A program made the translations under genes and the position numbers. Under the pieces are notes generated by a model. That model was not told where the DNA came from. It searched no databases and saw only the letters and a program-made list of their open reading frames with translations. Shown here piece by piece: positions 60,301-64,000 of a DNA stretch of 64,000 bases. Within the stretch, counting starts at the first letter, position 1; every line of letters begins with the position of its first letter. The DNA comes from Actinomyces sp. oral taxon 414 (GTDB taxonomy: Bacteria > Actinomycetota > Actinomycetes > Actinomycetales > Actinomycetaceae), in contig NZ_CP012590.1 in assembly GCF_001278845.1 (NCBI RefSeq), positions 1,798,001-1,862,000 on the forward strand, read 5' to 3'.

Positions 60301-61605
60301 TCAGACCTGGGAGAGCAGTCCGCAGAGCCTGGCGTGCCAGGCGCGGGCGGAGGTGTCGGTGAGGGAGGCGATCTGGTCGACGACGGCGCGCAGGCGCCCG
60401 GCGTCGTCGCCGGCCCGGCGCCAGGCGTCGGCGAAGATCGGTTCGAGGTGGCGGTCGCCGGAGCCGACCAGGGCGTCGGCCAGGTCGAACAGCTCGGTGC
60501 GCTGGCGCAGGTAGACGGGCTCGTGCTCGCGCGGGGCCATGACGTAGCGGACGGCGGCCCCTTTGAGGATGAGGATCTCCGCGGCCGTGTCCTCGGGGAT
60601 GACCAGGTCGGCGTCGTAGCGGGTCAGGGGCCCGGGGCCGAAGGCCCGGCGGGTGGCGTCGGCCACGGCGGAGACGAAGCGGCCGATGAGCTGGCTGGTG
60701 AGGTTCTTCAGGGCGGCGGCGTCGGCCATCGAGCCGGTGTAGGACCCGATCCAGCAGGGCAGGACCGTCAGCCGCTGCCAGGCCGCCTCCAGCGCCGCGG
60801 CGTCGGCCTCGCGCCCGTACCAGTTCAGGGTCGCCTCGACGACGGCGCCGGCCTCCCCGGGGCGGCGCAGGAGCGCGGGGTCCATGCGGCCCAGGGCGAT
60901 GGCGTCCTCGACGTCGTGGACGGAGTAGCCGACGTCGTCGGACAGGTCCATGACCTGGGCCTCCAGGCAGCGGCGGGCGGCGGGGGCGCCGGCGCGCATC
61001 CACTCGAAGATCGGCCGGTCGTCGTCGTAGCAGCCGTACTTGCGGGTGCTCTTGCCCTGCGGGCCGCCGGGCCCCTCGCCCTTGGCCCAGGGGTACTTGG
61101 CGACGGCGTCGAGGCTGGCGCGGGTGAGGTTGAGGCCCACGCTGCGGCCACAGGGGGTCAGGGTCTTGGGCTCCAGGCGGGTCAGCAGCCGCAGGGTCTG
61201 GGCGTTGCCCTCGAAGCCGCCGATGGGGGCGGCGATGACGTCGAGGGCCTTCTCCCCGTTGTGCCCGTAGGGCGGGTGGCCGAGGTCGTGGGCCAGGCAC
61301 GCGGTGTCGACGACGTCGGGGTCGCAGCCCAGGGCCTGGCCGAGGGAGCGTCCGACCTGGGCCACCTCCAGGGAGTGGGTGAGACGGGTGCGCACGAAGT
61401 CGTCGCTGCCCGGACCCAGCACCTGTGTCTTGGCTCCCAGACGTCGCAGGGCGGAGGAGTGCAGGACTCGGGCGCGGTCGCGCTCGAAAGGGGTTCTTTG
61501 CGGGTTCTTGGCCGGTTCGACCACAAAACGCTCAACATCGCGCTCGTGGTACCTCACGAGATTATGAGCGCCCTCACTCGAGCGGCCCGTCTCGGACATT
61601 GACAT
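60301..61605 (-). CDS. dgt: Deoxyguanosinetriphosphate triphosphohydrolase-like protein
   Basis: An HD-superfamily dNTP triphosphohydrolase of 434 residues. Metal ligands are in RLTHSLEVAQVGR and AHDLGHPPYGHNGE, with the later Asp in VMDLSDDVGYSVHDVEDA. It hydrolyses dNTPs to nucleosides and triphosphate, balancing pools for replication. Start choice is uncertain: ATGs at 61605 and 61599, or a TTG at 61611; no ribosome site is strong. An IS630-type element is inserted about 70 bases upstream and may have changed its promoter. Confidence 0.92.
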   Translation of the reverse strand: MSMSETGRSSEGAHNLVRYHERDVERFVVEPAKNPQRTPFERDRARVLHSSALRRLGAKTQVLGPGSDDFVRTRLTHSLEVAQVGRSLGQALGCDPDVVDTACLAHDLGHPPYGHNGEKALDVIAAPIGGFEGNAQTLRLLTRLEPKTLTPCGRSVGLNLTRASLDAVAKYPWAKGEGPGGPQGKSTRKYGCYDDDRPIFEWMRAGAPAARRCLEAQVMDLSDDVGYSVHDVEDAIALGRMDPALLRRPGEAGAVVEATLNWYGREADAAALEAAWQRLTVLPCWIGSYTGSMADAAALKNLTSQLIGRFVSAVADATRRAFGPGPLTRYDADLVIPEDTAAEILILKGAAVRYVMAPREHEPVYLRQRTELFDLADALVGSGDRHLEPIFADAWRRAGDDAGRLRAVVDQIASLTDTSARAWHARLCGLLSQV

Positions 61606-61674
61606 GGTCAAAGGGTAGTCAAGGGCACGCTAGGATGACGGCGAGGTCCACACAGAATTATCTGGAACCGCTGA

Positions 61675-62967
61675 TATAGCGGCGATTTTACAAAGTCATT
61701 TTGTGAGGCGGTATGGGAATTTGTTGCTCCTGATGAAGGTCTCGAATGCGTTGCGGGTGTCCTCGAAGTGGGCGCGCTGTCGGTTGCTGATGGATTTCTT
61801 GCCTTCTCCCCAGACGCGTTCGATGGGGTTCTTATTGGGGCTGTAGGGCGGCAGGTTGATGAGATGGATCCTCTCCAGGATGTTGCCCTTCCCCAGGTGC
61901 TCCCTCAGTTTCTTCGACTTGTGCCATCCGGCGTTGTCCCACACCACGACGATCGTCTTGTCCGGGTACTTCAGGGTAAGATCGGTCAGGGCCTTCACGA
62001 TGTTGGAGGTGTTCTGCCAGTCCAGTCGCATGAGGTCCACGCTCCCGTCCGCCTCGTGGAGGAATCCGATATAGCTCTGGGACTGCCGTTTCCGATCGAC
62101 CCTGATCCTGGTCCTGGCGCCCTTCTTGCACCAGGCCCTGCGAGTAATGGCCTCGTGCTCGATCCTCACCTCGTCCGCGGACACCACGATGACATCCTCA
62201 TCCCCCTTCTCCGCATCTCCCTTCTCCGCATCGTCCGTCTTCTCGTTCTCGCACTCATTCTTCTCACTCCCCCGCTGCCCCTCGTCCTCCTCCTGCCCGT
62301 CCTGCCCGTCCTGCTTCTTCCCCTTGATCTTGGCGATCTTGGCGTGGATCTTCGCCATGCGGGCCTCGACCTGGGTCTCGTCGGCGCGGCGCTGGTCCAC
62401 CTCCTCGGGCAGGTGGAAGGACAACCCCGCCATGTGGAGCAAAGAACGGTAGGAGGATTCGGAGGCGTACTCGATGCCGAAGCGCTCGTGCATCCAGCCC
62501 GCCAGATCGTGAATATTCCAGAACTCCGCCGCAATGCCCTGCTCCGACGGGGGGCGCGACAGCGCCTTCAGGATCTCCTTCTCCTGTTCCTGGGAGATCT
62601 TGGAGGCGTTGTTGTTGCCGACATGCCCGGTGCAAATGGACGACAACCGATCCCTCCTCCAATCCCTCGCCCACTCCATGACCGTCCTGGTGGCGCGCTC
62701 CACCAGCCGCGCCACGACATCGACGCCAATTCCCTCCGACAGCATGAGAATCGCCTCCGACTTGCGCCTCATCAGCTTATACGGGGATTCCGCCTTGTGC
62801 ACTTGAAGAGCCGACCACTCATGCTCCTCGACCACTACCGCTTCCATAACCGCAATCATACAGGAGAACGACACCCGAAATCCAATCGGAACCACACCCG
62901 ACCAACCGCCACGACCCCGAACTCAAAACGAAGCACCAGACGCGGATTTCGTTTTATTCCCGCTATA
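61675..62967 (-). mobile_element. IS630-type insertion sequence
   Basis: Contains one transposase gene. Ends are imperfect inverted repeats starting TATAGCGG (61675-61682; inverse at 62960-62967), bordered by TA steps as expected for IS630/Tc1-type insertion. Length is about 1.29 kb, and the element looks complete. It lies between dgt and the GH13-like gene. Confidence 0.75.
61696..62847 (-). CDS. IS630 family transposase
   Basis: 383 residues from the ATG at 62847 (ATGs at 62859 and 62895 are also in frame). An N-terminal HTH (LMLSEGIGVDVVARLVERAT) and winged helix precede the DDE catalytic domain: Asp in VVSADEV, Asp in VVVWDNAGWHKS, Glu in YSPNKNPIERVWGEGK. A highly charged stretch of about 45 residues rich in Glu, Asp, Lys and Gln (with EKGDAEKGDED) is inserted before the first Asp, which is unusual. 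No frameshift is seen. Confidence 0.93.
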   Translation of the reverse strand: MEAVVVEEHEWSALQVHKAESPYKLMRRKSEAILMLSEGIGVDVVARLVERATRTVMEWARDWRRDRLSSICTGHVGNNNASKISQEQEKEILKALSRPPSEQGIAAEFWNIHDLAGWMHERFGIEYASESSYRSLLHMAGLSFHLPEEVDQRRADETQVEARMAKIHAKIAKIKGKKQDGQDGQEEDEGQRGSEKNECENEKTDDAEKGDAEKGDEDVIVVSADEVRIEHEAITRRAWCKKGARTRIRVDRKRQSQSYIGFLHEADGSVDLMRLDWQNTSNIVKALTDLTLKYPDKTIVVVWDNAGWHKSKKLREHLGKGNILERIHLINLPPYSPNKNPIERVWGEGKKSISNRQRAHFEDTRNAFETFIRSNKFPYRLTK

Positions 62968-63038
62968 TAGGGCGGTCCGGTGGCCGCCCCCGGTTCCCAG
63001 CCCCGGGCGCGGCATCCGGGGGAAGGGAGCCACCTGCC

Positions 63039-64000
63039 GTGACGACCATGACGACACTCGTCCACCGCGCCCACAACGGCCCTCTGGAGTGGTGGCGCGA
63101 CGGGCTCGTCTACGAGGTCGCCTCCCCCGAGCTCGGCGCCGTCGAGCTCGCGGGGGTCGGGCACCTCGTGGACCATGTGGCCTCCCTCGGCTTCACCGTC
63201 CTCCTCCTGCGCCCCAGTCTCATGGACGCCCGCAACGACCTCGACCCCTTCCGGGAACTGGTCGGGCGCGCGCACGGGGCCGGGATCAGGATCGTGGTGC
63301 GGGTCTCCGGCGCCCTGGGCCCCGTGACCGGCCCTCACGCCCGCGACGACGATCGCATCGTGGTCGGGGCCGAGCGGGAGGGCGAGGGCATTGTGGAGCG
63401 GGCCGAGGCGTTCCTGTCGGCGGGGGCCGACGGGATCGACCTGGGCACGATCATCCCCCCGGAGGTCACCGAGCGCACCGACCTGGCCCGGCTCACCGAG
63501 TACTTCTCGATCCTCCACGGCCTCATCGCCAGTTACACCGACGACGGCATGATCGGCGCCGACGTCTCGGCCGACTACCCCCGGACCCTGCACCACCACC
63601 TCCAGGAGGACTGGCTCCACCACCTGCGCGACGACGCCCTCATCCTGGCGCGCTGGGACGCGGAGTCGATGACGGCGCACCTGACGCGCTCCCTGGACGA
63701 CCACGACCGCTTCGGCGCCCCGCCGGTGTGGCGCTTCCTACCCAGTTACCGGTTGTGCGAGGCGACCGACCCCGGCGACGGACGGAGCTGGTTCGCCGTC
63801 GACGACGGACGGCGCCGGCAGCGCGCCACGGCCCTGCAGGCGCTCGCACTGGCGCTGCCGGGCTCGGTCTATCTGCGGCAGGGCGATGAAGTGGGCCTGC
63901 CAGACTCGGACAAGCCGACGGCGCCCCTGGAGCTCGCCGGACTCGTCAACGCCCGCGCCCACGACCAGGGCAGCCTGTTCGGCTCACCGCTGGCGACGGT
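63039..64000 (+). CDS. GH13-like alpha-glucosidase-type protein, degenerate (partial)
   Basis: Starts with GTG at 63039 behind GGAAGGGA and is open to the window edge (320 codons visible). It opens like family GH13: EWWRDGLVYEV, then VDHVASLGFTVLLLRPSL, HGAGIRIVVRVSGALG and late GSVYLRQGDEVGLPDSDKP. But the nucleophile strand reads GADGIDLGTIIPPE, lacking the Arg and the second Asp of the usual DGFRxD, so normal hydrolysis is doubtful. It may be a catalytically dead or altered relative. The C-terminus is unseen. Confidence 0.8.
   Translation, partial: MTTMTTLVHRAHNGPLEWWRDGLVYEVASPELGAVELAGVGHLVDHVASLGFTVLLLRPSLMDARNDLDPFRELVGRAHGAGIRIVVRVSGALGPVTGPHARDDDRIVVGAEREGEGIVERAEAFLSAGADGIDLGTIIPPEVTERTDLARLTEYFSILHGLIASYTDDGMIGADVSADYPRTLHHHLQEDWLHHLRDDALILARWDAESMTAHLTRSLDDHDRFGAPPVWRFLPSYRLCEATDPGDGRSWFAVDDGRRRQRATALQALALALPGSVYLRQGDEVGLPDSDKPTAPLELAGLVNARAHDQGSLFGSPLAT

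Overview
The window is very GC-rich DNA with frequent GTG starts and short intergenic gaps. Its gene order is strongly actinobacterial, most like the Actinomyces/Actinomycetaceae group; genus is inferred from gene content and style, not proven. The backbone follows a known actinobacterial order: lipB-lipA-DUF4191-glnA1, then glnE-glnA2 and panB, then map, RNase P RNA, a zinc-ribbon-family protein and a Nif3-like protein. Further along come DUF3052-aceE, a FasR-like regulator with acpP-fabF-DUF3145, and def. The end holds dnaG-dgt. The same order is familiar from mycobacteria.

Left part (1-15.4 kb): a truncated IS4-type transposase and a repeat-rich gap precede lipB, lipA, DUF4191 and glnA1. 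Between glnA1 and glnE, which are close neighbours in the ancestral order, sit a polar amino-acid ABC transporter and the most striking locus of the window. That locus is a small Trypco1-type protein followed by a 1713-residue protein joining a trypsin-like peptidase, a CHAT (caspase-like) peptidase, a STAND/NB-ARC ATPase and about 14 nearly identical TPR units. It looks like an NLR-like bacterial conflict (immunity) system. An orphan XRE regulator and a phosphatase follow.

Middle (15.4-45 kb): glnE and glnA2 form a nitrogen unit, followed by panB, an NhaA fusion, map, rnpB, a cysteine-free 'zinc ribbon' protein, Nif3 and an Lnt-like nitrilase. A mosaic accessory patch (31.1-35.3 kb) lies between tRNA-Leu(UAA) and an odd long-variable-arm tRNA-Ile(UAU); part of it is distinctly AT-richer. 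Next come a glycosyltransferase overlapping hppA, an aminotransferase, a DUF218 protein, an unknown membrane-protein pair and a 1.5-kb repeat-rich gap ending at tRNA-Val.

Right part (45-64 kb): aceE, aspA, the fasR-acpP-fabF fatty-acid set (lacking fabD and fabH here), def and tRNA-Asn. A HEPN-MNT toxin-antitoxin pair follows, then dnaG, dgt, a complete IS630-type element and the start of a degenerate GH13-like gene running off the edge.

Several repeat families recur in the window: a near-perfect 69-bp palindrome (551-619, 44431-44499); a 130-bp GAGCT-rich repeat placed downstream of two tRNA genes; a 17-bp end motif beside three XRE/toxin-antitoxin-type loci; and long inverted repeats with 74-78 bp spacers.
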